Shown: positions 47,702-59,900 of the stretch, piece by piece | Layout of the letters: each line of letters begins with the position of its first letter | Numbering within the stretch: the first letter of the stretch is position 1 | Assembly: GCA_027563935.2 (NCBI GenBank) | Contig: CM050450.1 | Location: forward strand, 9,965,957 to 10,029,956 | Source: Costus lasius | Taxonomy: Eukaryota > Streptophyta > Magnoliopsida > Zingiberales > Costaceae | DNA length: 64,000 nucleotides | Direction of reading: 5' to 3' | Made by a program: the position numbers and the translations under genes | Notes under the pieces: generated by a model | The model's input: only the letters and a program-made list of their open reading frames with translations | Told to the model about the DNA's origin: nothing | Databases searched by the model: none

Positions 47702-50700
47702 TCAGATTTCTTCTTGAAAAGCTTTGTAGATGAAGTCCCGGAACCGCTTTGAGTACTGTCTCGGATCGACAGCTGATATTGAGGTTGGGTCAAACTGGAT
47801 GGATTTGTAGGCATGCTCAAGCTTTTTGCTGATATCATAATCTTGGAGAATGTCAATGATTCCGAAATACAAGATCACGTCGTGGGACTCGCCTGTTGGT
47901 TCCATATCTAGCAAGCATTCGGGGTCGTTCTTTCGCACTATAAGTTCAACCCTGGCCGGCATGTTTGCACCAAGTTTGATCGATGCCCACCTGCATTGTC
48001 ATATGAAAAGAGATTTAGAACGAACTCAGAGGGCCGAGATCAATGTCTTTAATCTCGATCCGTACTGGTATATCTATATGTTAGTACTTTGATGATCTAA
48101 GAACAAACTGAAAACTTTAAGAAAGACAAATGTGCTAGGTTTTGCATATGGAGTCGACAAAGATCAACTTGACAAGAACTCGATTTATCCAGTATAGCAT
48201 CTACCTATCGAATTCATTTTATCTAGTTAGAATCATAATTACTCTCCTTCTCAGAGATTATCTAATTTTGACTAGTTATGCTGAAAAATCAAGTGAAATG
48301 CAGAAGAATGAGTATGATTGAAGTACTTGTGCCATACTTTGTAAAGTCACAAAGAAACTGATCCATGTCTGCTCTTGAAGGGCGAGGAGCGGCTTCAACT
48401 GAGTTGTTAACTTCACTGGGAGCTGTGGTTAAAGAGAATGACAAGAAAAAGGAAAAAAAAAAAAATAGATTCAGCACCGGTGACAAAGAAACGTATGAGT
48501 GCAATTAGGGTTAGAGAGTAACCCTCAGTTTCTTGAGGCTCCGATGTTTCTCTGAAATGAACTCCCACCAAGAGACTGTAATCCATTATCCTCTCCTGCT
48601 CTAGGAACTCACAGTCTCTATCAACTTGCCTAAGAACACAATGCAACTAAATAAGCTGAGGCCAAGTAGTTCCTGTGGAGTGATTAGCATATATATAAAA
48701 GGAATTAAGGATTAGTACCTGTGGAATTCTTGAAACCAAGACTTCTGCAATCGAAATATAAAATTGAGGTCAAGGTCTTTGAGAGTAGTGTTCTCGTCAA
48801 TCTCGGCCTCAGGCTTATCAGTTGTTCGGCCATGGGAAGATCCTTTAAGGTCAAAACGCCTATGAATCGGGCAGGCCGAGCAAAAGAGGTTCCCCATTAT
48901 GACGAATCGAACCTAAGGAAGTAACTTAGTTTAAGTTAGGGTTCTTCGGCATCCAGCTTGCAAGCAGAAATCATACCTTTCTCTGAGTAGCTCCAGTTAC
49001 TTTCACACAATGCAGACCGAAAAACTTAGTTACAAGAGTATTCTCAAAAGCTCGAACATGGTTGTAGTAGGCAGGAAGCATCCTCATTAGCACCTGGGAT
49101 AAATGCAGATGAGTGGACTAAAGCTTTGTTTGAATTCATGCATAGTTCTGATTTCTGACTCACTTTTACTTCTGACTTCTTCATTGTTTTGATCATGTAT
49201 CGATCGTCATTGGTGAGGTAAAAGAAGCTTCCACTTTTCCCAGGAGATGAGAGCTCCCGCAGGGCGTCGTTTCCGCAGATTGAAAGCATGTAGTCGGCTG
49301 GATCAACCTTGAACAGCTTGCGGAGTGTCCTACAAGTTCATTGACTTATTAAGTCAAAGAGGGAACGCTTGACAAAAGCAGAAGAGAAGAAATTGAGGGA
49401 CTGACCTGAAGACTAGTGGGCAGTAGTCCTTCCACCTGAAATCACAGGACGCATGTGGCGGCGTTTGCTTGCTTCCCTCTGGAGGAAACCTTGTCCAAAT
49501 CTTTTCTTTGGGGTCAAAGGCGGAAGCTTTCAGGTCCAGCGTCTTGGGTTCAGGCAGCCTTCCTACTGCATGCCTACGCACAGAGGATCATAAAGCATAC
49601 AAATTTGGAATTGTATTCAATAATTCTGTGGATTTCTCGTCAATCTTTGGTAAAAGATTTCGCTACCTGATTCCAAGCTGGAGATTAAGCATGAGCTCGT
49701 AATTCTTGTGCCCCTTGGAAATGGTCTCTCCTTGCTTCTTCTGCTCCTTTGGCAGCAGCCTTATCGGGACCCTCCCAGCGGCTCTAGCCTCCTCCTCCTC
49801 GGGTTGAAGCTCCCCACACTCATCGACTCCCTTCGTGGCGCCGCCCGCCTCGCTCTCGCCGTCACAACTAATGAGCTCTTCCGAGTCCCAAAACCCGCTC
49901 TTGCTGCCAATCCCGCTGATCGTGCTCGAGTGCCCACTGCGCACGGGCCCATTCGGCATCACCCCAATCGGCACCATCTCCACCGACGCCCGTCGCCGCG
50001 TCTGCGATCCCGGGGCCTTGGAGGACCGCCACGCCGCCTGCTTCTGCATGAAGTCTGCCTCCATGCCCGACCAATTAAGCGTCTTCTGGGAAGGGAGCAC
50101 GGACACGTTCTCCCCCTCGGAGATTTTGCAGTCCCCGAGGTCCGCCAAGAACACCCCGTAGGGGTCTCGCACCGCAGGGGAGGACGCTGTGGGCGACGGG
50201 TAGTAAACCCCCTTCTGCTGCAGGGTCCCGTTGCCCTTGCTCCAGTACCCGATGTACAGCCCGCCGTCCGCCCACCGGAAGTTACCATTCCCCATCGGGA
50301 GCCCGCCCTCCCACCCGCCGTCGTACCGGTTCCCGTTGGCCCACACGAGCGTGCCGCGGCCGTCGACGATGCCGGCCCGCCATTGCCCCACGTACTCGTT
50401 CCCGTTCTTCCACACGTACCGTCCATGCCCGTCCTGCACGCCGCAGCGCCACTCACCATCGTAGTAATCTCCAGTGGCGTAGGACTTCACGCCGTGGCCG
50501 TGCTTGAGGTTCATGGACCAAGTGCCGCGGTAGGTGTCGCCGAGCGAGCCGGTGTAGGTGCCGTAGCCGTCCATGAACCCGGACTTGAATTCGCCCTCGT
50601 AGGTGGCCCCAGACGGCCACGAGAACTTGCCCTTGCCCGTCGTCTTGCCATGGTTCCACTCGCCCTCGTACATACAACCGTCGGTCCACAGGTACTTGCC

Positions 50701-51042
50701 GGTGCCGTGTGGCACATTGTCATTCCACTGCCCGGTGTAGAAGTCGCCGTTGGTGAGGAGCCGCACGGCGTGATACGTGGACCCGGAGCCAGCGCCGGCG
50801 GGGGTCTCCTCGGTGTGGGTGTCCATCGGAGCGGGGTCACTCGGGGTGGAGGCGGCGGAGTGGGCGTCGCCGCAAGACTTGAGGGTGGAGACGTCGGCCG
50901 CGGCGCCGTCAGCAGGGTCATCGGTTTGGAGGGTCGACATGGGGCTGAAAACGAGGCTGCAGCGGCTACGGTTGGGTTGCTGCGGATTTGGCCTGCGGAT
51001 AGTGGACTCCCAAGCTTTGAGGAACTGGTTGTCCTTGAACAT
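47702..51042 (-). CDS. PIP5K: Phosphatidylinositol 4-phosphate 5-kinase with MORN repeats
   Basis: Eight exons on the minus strand: 51042-49667, 49573-49406, 49329-49164, 49093-48977, 48912-48719, 48629-48523, 48422-48338 and 47990-47702. The joined frame is 2502 nt (833 aa), typical of plant type B PIP5K. The N-terminal [11 protein letters not shown] block is of the PIP5K4/5 kind. About eight MORN repeats follow (YTGQW, YEGEW, YEGEF, YRGTW, YDGEW, YVGQW, YDGGW, YIGYW). After a Ser-rich linker comes [23 protein letters not shown] and the kinase domain: [20 protein letters not shown] with catalytic Lys near 562, [12 protein letters not shown] (627-638), IMDYSLLVG (688-696), [11 protein letters not shown] (780-790) and the PI4P-specificity activation loop ending [20 protein letters not shown]. 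It makes PI(4,5)P2 at the plasma membrane. All key residues are present. Start at MFKDNQ chosen because it keeps the conserved KAWE block. Confidence 0.96.
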
Positions 51043-52109
51043 TCTCTACTTGTTGGTGGTGCATACTTGCTTCTCCATCAGATTTGGTCTGCAAGACATC
51101 CACCGCTATCTATCCTGCTAAATGCTGTTTTGACTCAATTTTAGCCTCCTTTTCTTTCTTCTTTGTATGAGGCTTTGGAGAGAGTGGTGCAGGGAGACGG
51201 AGTTGCGGTGCTTGCGGGATGGAGCGATCATGTTATAGAAGCTCCGATTATAGCTCGAAGACCGGACATGTGGAAGGAGGAAGATGCAGAAAAAAAACGT
51301 CGGGACAGAAGCGTCGCGTTTGTCCATCGTGCTTGGCCGCAGGATGAATGGTTGCCGCAAGCAATGAGCGCCAGCCGAAGGATTAAGGACGAAGGAGGGA
51401 AGAGAGGAATGCGGCTTCATTCTCTGGAAATTTATTTTTCTCCTTCTCATAAAAATTTCAAGAATTAATAACTCGGACAAATTTATTTAAAATATTAAAA
51501 ACTGTGTTTTCTTAAAAAAAATCTAAAATAAAAAAAATATTTAATTAAAATAATATTATTTTTTTTTTCTTTCATGGATAAGCCTAACACTCTAACCTAT
51601 TTAAACTAACTTAAGTATAATCTATTTATACCAATTTATACCTAACAAATAGATATAATTTATATTAAAATATTATGTATTTAAAAATATATTTATAGTA
51701 TATTATAAATATAAAAAATATAATGTAGTACAAAATTTGACCCACAACAAGTTGATACAAAATTTGATTTTAAATTCGGATGCAAAATTATTATTATTAT
51801 TATTTTAAAATATAAATTAATTTAATTGATTTAAAAGCTTAAATCAAATTAAATATTAGTTTATTTTTTAAAATCAAATTGGTCTTTGGAGCAATATTAT
51901 TATATATTTGCATTTTCTTTTTTTTTTTAATGATACAGTTCAGACTTCAGGCTTCAGACAGTGAGTCCGCCACGCCTCCAGTAGCGGATAACGGTCGTGC
52001 GTCCAAGATCACGGCCACGTTATCCCCCTTCTTCCGACTCCAATGTGAGGTGCCAAACCCTTGCAGCCGATCGCTGCTGCTTCCTCCGAGCGGCGGCACA
52101 AGTGCATTC
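51043..52109. promoter_or_regulatory. Bidirectional intergenic region between PIP5K and the saccharopine-dehydrogenase-like gene
   Basis: About 1.07 kb between two divergent start codons. The centre (about 51480-51930) is extremely AT-rich, while both sides are GC-richer leaders. No other coding sequence is supported: the in-frame extension upstream of 52110 in the plus-strand ORF lies in T-rich DNA and lacks conservation features. Confidence 0.5.
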
Positions 52110-55100
52110 ATGGCGGCTGCTGTCCTCCATTTCTCCATGGCGGCCTCTCCCACGGTCAAATTTAGCGCGAGATGTGAGAAGTCGACCGAGAAGCCCCGCC
52201 GCGTGCTTATCCTGGGCGGAACCGGAAGGGTCGGGGGTTCCACGGCTGTCGCTCTATCGAACCTCTGCCCTTCCCTCCAACTGCTTATCGGTGGTAGGAA
52301 CCGGTGTGCCCCTTATCCTAGTCTTCTCAATAGTCTATTCATCTTAGTCAATTCATCTTCTCTTGTATTCGGGGGAATACATTTTGATTTCTTTTGTGGC
52401 CGATAATTTACTGTTTTTTTTTTTGTTCAAAAAAGGAATATGATTATCATTTGTTCGAAAAAAGGGAACGTGAAAAATACCTTTTCATGTATGCCATTTT
52501 CGACGTTTCTCCATTCAAGCTCTTCGCGCACTCTTCTGATTTCGACTTTCCACTCGCTATGGTTGACGAGCCTTTCAAGTAACGTTGATTTAAGAAAAAA
52601 ATAACTTATTATCTGAATGTAGTTAATGATAAGTCAGCTGATTATGCGAAGAGACTTCGGCATTACTATTTTTGCAGCACCTTTTAGGCAAGGTTTCAAG
52701 TCAGTGTAGTGCGAGTTTCAATCTTTGACCAGATATACGATGTCGGCTCTTGGGTTCAAAACACTATTTATTTTCAGTATAGGATTAATTGCATTGACAT
52801 CTCTTGTAGTCAATAAAATTTTGTATGACATGTCTCCATATTGTAAAATAGTAGAAAATTGAAACCTCTTTTGACAACATAGTTTACTGAAAAAGAAAAT
52901 GATTTGAATATTCAAATATGTGTCCTAATCATCAAATTGTGATTTACTTGTGTCCTATTTCTGGTTAAATTAGGTTAAGCACATGGATTAAGTAGATGAG
53001 GTTACATATAAGGTAATTAAGAGTGAAATAGTGTAGGGGATAGACCGGTTAATAGATCACAGCCTAGGACCTACTCTGGACTAACTAAATATAGGGTGAA
53101 CTTGTGCTTTTTGACCACTTCTGTGCTCAATTGCTTGGTTGAGCTTCAAGTTCAACCTAGGACTTTTCCTAGGTTATCTGCCCAGTGTACTGACACATAT
53201 TGTCCTTAGACTGATAAGGCTAATTTACCCAATTGGGGACTATTGTTAATGAATGAGGGGCAAATAAGATATAAAGAGGATGAAAGAGTGAAAATGGTTA
53301 TTTCAACAAAAAAGTTGTAGCTATTTGGCTACATGTGGTTAACTAGCCATTAGGTGATCATTAAAGGTTGTTATTTAACTTATGACATCCTAGTTGTAAT
53401 AAAAATATAACATTCAATGACTTTACTATTGACCTTAAGAATTTTTAATTAGTCAGATCATTAACTTGAGCAAGTCTTAACAGTCATATTGGTCAACATG
53501 AGGATTTTTACCACTAATACCTATCAATATATGTTACAACCCACCTAATAAGAAAAATGAAACATTAAATTGATGAGCATAAAAAATGTGATTTAATTTA
53601 AAATACTTACGTCTAAGGTAATTATAGGAAGCTCATTAGGCCTTATTTACTATAGCACTTCTTTGCTTAATGCTCATGTAAGACTAAACTGAGATATCAT
53701 AATCTCTTGAATTAAGACTTGACACCCTTATCAAGTCTAAGGCGTAACTCAAAGGTCAAGATCATCTCTAGCTAGTAGAATGTGAAGCTAGTCTAATAGT
53801 GGCTCCACCATGCAATTCTTAGATACCACGACAATTTTTATCTCTTTCCATGTGGGATTAAACTGGAATAACACAATATTTGCAAAATGAGACTTGATAC
53901 TAGTTGTTTGCCATTAATTGCATAAAGACTCTAGCATAACGTGGTACATTTTGCCTATTTTTGAATGATAAACTGATAATAACTAAAAAGTCTAAAATTT
54001 CAGCCCATGGTGTGAAGTTCCAAATATATTCACTTGAAATCAAAATATATTTTAAATGAACCAAAGAGTTATGTTCATTTTCATTACATGAATGAACTTA
54101 GAATTTTTTCATCTCCGTTCTCATGCATATATTTAAATTTTTATGTGTTTCCAGGGAGAAAGGTGCTGCATTAGTATCTAAACTTGGCGCAAATTCTAAG
54201 TTTATTGAAGTTGACATTGAGAATACGGGCATGCTGGAAAAAGTTTTACAAGGTGCAAAACTTTAGTCCTTTTTTGTCTACTTGTAGCACATTTCTTTCT
54301 TTCCTTTTTAACAAAATACACACTTGATACATATATGTAGTTTGCACACATTTGGGACAAGATTAGTATATGTACTTTTTAGTTGCAAGTATTTTTGTGA
54401 TCAAATATAATAATTTCCAAGTTGTGATCTTTTTTATTCAAAATAAATAGCTTATTGAGCAAAGTAGTTAAAAATGGTCCCTTGTGATCAAAGGTTAACA
54501 GTCTAACCAATGGAGTTATCACTCTAGAAAACAATATTTTGACTACGTTTAGGAAAATATCAAGTGTTGAACTAGATTTTCATTCCATTCTCTTGTTGTG
54601 GAATTTTGTCCGATGACTTGTTGGAAGTGGCTCACAAAGTCGCTTGGATTTTTATTCCAATTTGGTTTTATCCCTTTGACTTGCTAATAGACATCAACAA
54701 CGTCAACATTAGATTTTTTGTCAATCTATTAGTAGTAAGTCATCAAGTCAAGTTTAATTTTTTTTTACCAAATTGACTGCTACACTTTGATTATCTAGAA
54801 ATGAATCAATAGCACTGACCTAGATTTGCATTCTAATTTCTTTCTAAGGAGTGTATGCTTGAAAATTTGTTGGAAGAATCTCTTTGGGTCAACCATGATT
54901 TTCATTCTAATTTGGGTCCAATCATTGAGTAGAGTTGATTTTCCATTCCAAACTAGCCATCATCAGCCTTTGATTTGCTAATAGTCAGTGACCACTGCCA
55001 ACATAGATTTATATTGTGATAAACTATTGGGGAATTTATGCCCAATGGCTTGTTAGCTTTGAGAGGATCTATGGCATGGTTTATTAGCCAAAATGTTTGA

Positions 55101-56933
55101 TGACTTTCATGACCAGATGTTGAATATGTCAGCTTTGAAGCATAGTTTTAGGAACTTAGTCCATACTACCTTGTACGGGTGATACATAGCAGCACGAGAT
55201 AAAACTAGTACTAGCATACCATGTGTCAATACAATTAGTAAGGGTATACTTTATTGTCGGTACTAGTAAGTATTGGTCTGAGACTGGATTGATATACCGA
55301 TATGAATCAAGATTTAAAACCTTGCTCCAAAGGCTTGATGTTGGTATTGAATGCTTGCATTGACTTTGGTGATTTACTACCATAATGATTATATTTTGGT
55401 TTGGACTTGTTTAAGCTTGATGTCAGGTAGGTTCTTGTGTGAGCTTTGATGGTTTGATATCAACTTCTTTTCTAGAATTTGACATTTGGAGCATTTTATA
55501 AGAAGCTATGGCATTCCTTTGAAAATGCAATCAAGCTTGACCTTAGCATGTTGTTGCTACAATGAACAATATTGCAAAGAATTTTTTAACTTAAAATCAT
55601 TAATTTATCCTCTCTTCCTCTTGCTTTCCTTTTGTTCTTTTATCTCTTTTTTGTTCTCTTCTTCTTTTGAGGTTTTTTTGGAAAATAAATAATTAATTAA
55701 CCTTCTCTTTTTTTTTTTCTTTTTTCTCTTGCCTTTCATTCTTGGGCTGGGCTCATGTTTACTTCGATTCTTATGAGCCTAATTGGGGCTTGGTACCTTT
55801 TGGGGTCATTGGTGTATCTACTAACAATAGGGCCTTTACATGACAAATTGGTGAGGAAGATTGGTCAATGTTCTTGATGAGTTAATGGTTTGATGAAGAG
55901 CATCATGGTAGATAATATATTTGAGCATTGCTCCCATTTCTTCTTCTTTTTTTTTCTTCTTTCCCAAGGACAAAATTGGATGTCTGGGTGATTGATCTAC
56001 CAAATTTTCAGCTAAACTATAAGACTACCTTGACCTATTGTGGAGGTTGTCGTGCTGAAGACCAACAATATCGAGCACACAGGGCCACTAGTTGGCAAGG
56101 AGGAAGAACAAGTAATTTCCTTTCTTTAGCTGTGCTTTTGCTTGCTGGTTAGCAGTGATTCTGAGAGGTGATATAATGGATTTTCTAGCTTTGTTATTGC
56201 TTGATGATCGACCCCAAAGTAGGTTGGACCACTGGAGGTAATGCTGATAACAACAATGAGGCGGAAGTGAGCATGTCTCATTTACTTTAGTTACAGTTTG
56301 GTGAGAAGTGCTAGATGATGAGAACAGAATGCACATCCAGTAACGATATTAATCTGGACACACCTTCCTTTTATTTTAGTTTGGAAGGACTTATTCAGGT
56401 ATATATTTCTGTTATTTTAATTTTGGGTGAAGCCGTTGTTGGTTCTATTATATTGATTTTTAACTTATAGGTAAAAGGGAGGGAGAAGTGTTGACTCCTT
56501 ACTTGAGATGGCAAAGCAACACCATGACATTGCCATACAAAAATAAATGAAATATAGAGTGCTGATAGAGCATCGGCAAAATAAGAATCGGCCTCCTCGT
56601 GGTGGTGGTGAGGTTTCAACATGCTAGTGTTAGAACTTCCTTGTGGGGGCATTGGTGCCATAGCAAGGTGGAGACAAACCTAGGTTTTGCTGCCAAGTAG
56701 CCTCCCTTTTTTTGACATCAAAGTAGCCCCCTTTTTATTGCTCCTTCCCCATTTGTCCATCCCTTCGGACATGGTACAGAGCTCCTTTACAATTGATGGT
56801 GAAAGGGCATCATAAATGATATGTTAGATTTATGGGAGAGATTGAATGAGAGTAAATTTAGAGGAAAACCAGTTTGTATTGCCCAGTATTGGCGGTACAT
56901 ACCGGTTCAACTTGTAGCAATAGATGGTAATTA

Positions 56934-56980
<47 letters not shown>

Positions 56981-59900
56981 TGGTCCAAACTGGTCAACAT
57001 TTTTGATTTGTATTGGTCCAGGATAGGTTCGATTTTACTGTAGCACTATATCAGTATAGTCAGTTTTACTAGCATACTATTCCGAGACTATACTATATAG
57101 ACCAGTTGAATTGATCATACTAGCTTTGATTTGGTATAATTCGAAAGTAAAGATGGTAAGAGATGAAAAAAATATGATAGATAGGATGACATATGATAGG
57201 TGATCGAATAATTAAGGGAGTGAATGAATATGAGATGATTGAACATTTTTAAATTTTAACATTTTTAGGTGCATCTGCAAAAAGTTTATTCTTGAATACT
57301 AACTGTCGTAACATAAATTAGTATGTTATTCTGAAATCTAAATTGGGATACGGTGGTTTATTACTTTAGTCCATTCCAAAGTGTTGAACTTATTTTTCTA
57401 AGTAATTATTATTGCTCATACGTCCCACTCCAGGACAGACTGCGGAGGTACAGCATAAGAATGAATTACTAGACTTAATCATTGGTGTCACGCCCCAAAC
57501 GAACACTAACCGAGCCAAGGTTAGCAAAATGCTTGTAAAGCACGACAAATAAAAATCCACAGGACAACATCCCCTCTATAAACTGATCATATGGCACAAC
57601 ACAATTATAACTCAACCTGTATATCTACAATCAGCACAATAAAATAAAACCAACTAATACGATCGAAATATCAATATGTACAATACTACCATTAGACGAT
57701 CAAAAATGAAATCAAAATTAATCTGATCGATCAAAATACCATACCAAAAGATCGATACACTCGATCAATCAAAATACCAACAATATATCCACCAACTGAA
57801 TCAAAACATATCAGCACAAACAACTCTAACTATCTAGCAGGTGCTGATATCAACTCCAGGGTCCAGGTCATCTCTAACTCTAACTATCACCAGCAGCATC
57901 AGGAGCAACTTCCTTACCTGAGGCAAAGCAAAGGAAGTTAGCCCAAAAGGCTAACTAGGAATCAACAGATATGGTACTGTATCAACGAACTGTGATAAAA
58001 TAAGATATCAAATGTACGTTGTAACTCAATGTGATAAGCAACAACATCAACGACAACATCAATAAAATATAATAACAACACATGCATCGTGCAATCAAGA
58101 GCAGTGACCATATAATGCTCCATGACGAGCCCGCACTCTGATACAGAGTGTTTCCACCGTTGCTCACACGATGGAACAACTGCCTCAATGACAGCTCGAA
58201 GGTGTTGCGTCCAACACCCAGGTAACCCTGGAAAATCCCGAAGGACTCCATCTAGGAAACCTACCAGCCGGCCCCATAGCCGTGAAACGACATCTGGTAT
58301 CATCCCTGGTCCGCTGGCCTAAAAGGCACAGCCCTGGCTAATATCAGCCAGAAAAGATCACAATGTGGCACGATATATCATACAACTGCCCGATGGGTCA
58401 ATCACACGTATATAATACATGGATCAACAACTCAATAGCCACTAATACTATAATATCATCTGACCCATGTAACAACATCACACAAGCATCCATATGCATG
58501 AAGAAAAAGCAACACAGAGTGCAGTGGATAAATAATCAAAATCAACCAGCAGAGCTACAAGGTATCATGGTATTTATCAACAACTCAATATCACACAAGG
58601 AATACCATGAGTTCAAAGGTAAGGATAAGATTCCTGCCTATATCACTGTAGCTCCTAGTGCGTCTAATGCTCTCTGTCCGAGGACCTCATTGTCCGACCT
58701 CGGTCCAAGTAATACCTAGAACATCACAAAATATAAAATACATCACAGAGCTATACTGATATACGCATCTAATTTTATACAAATCTACCCTAGTATACAT
58801 GTCTGCATACGTATACCCATATATACGTACATATACATGTACACACTAAATAATTACACATATAATTAACCAACACACACAAGGGTTAGCAAGGGTGTGA
58901 TCTTCACCCGAACCAACAACAAGGAAAGGTCAGCGGCTACAAACAGCGGCGAACGGCGGCAAACGACGGTGCAACGACTTCCAATAAGGAAGGAAGCATC
59001 ATCGGGGTCCGAACACACGCGAGCACGCTACCACTTGTTGTTGGAGGTGAACCCATGCTAACCAACAACGAATGGTGACTCGACGGCGAACGGCAGCGCA
59101 CAAAAAAGCCTCAACTCCACCACCAAGGATGAAGGCTTCGTCAGCGCTCGAACACCCGCGAGCACACCACAAAAAGACTATAAAACACTACTAGGAAGGC
59201 TCAACCTCACCTGCCTACTCAAGGAGAGGGCCAGGAGTCGCTAGAGCTGGAAGAGCAGAGAAATCTGGCGGCAAACACAAGAGGCGACAGTGAAATCAAG
59301 AAAGAGATGGTGAAAGCGAAGAAAGGCGGCGACGAAATCGCTAAATCCGGAAGAAGGAGGAAAGGCGGTGAATTCGGCGACGATGGGGAGAGAATAATAG
59401 AGATTAGGATTAAGTTATTTGCCATTTTGCAAATAAGTCCACCATCTTTAAATATTTACAACGTGATCCTTACCACTGTGGACGTCACGGACATCACAAT
59501 TGGCCCTTCTCCTTATATTGTTAAACTACAAAGTAAATCTTCCTGAATGTAAGGGGACGGTAAAAAATGTAAAAAGCACCTTACTTGATCTTGACTATTT
59601 GATAAATGTATGTTCTGCTGTTGGTAAATAGATGCATGAGGATCAATTAATGGTCATGATGGTCATTGTCTTATCGAAGAGTAATTGCAAATGATCCTTG
59701 CTGACATATCACGATTCACAACCATATTTGTTGTCCTTTCTTTTGACTCATTACAGGTTTTATCATCCTCCTTTTTCTAACAAATTTCATAATCTGAACA
59801 AAATCATTCTGAATTGTCTTCGGATGCTAGAAATAACAAAATGATTAAATTTTTCTAGGAGTTAATTTTTCTTGATTTATTTTTACAAAAATATTAATTA

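Noticed and set aside
49708..51144. 478-aa plus-strand ORF
   Set aside because: Antisense shadow of PIP5K exon 1; the minus strand has MORN repeats and a full splice model.
51879..52109. In-frame N-terminal extension of the saccharopine-dehydrogenase-like ORF
   Set aside because: Starts in AT-rich DNA and adds an unlikely hydrophobic leader; the ATG at 52110 fits a plastid protein better.
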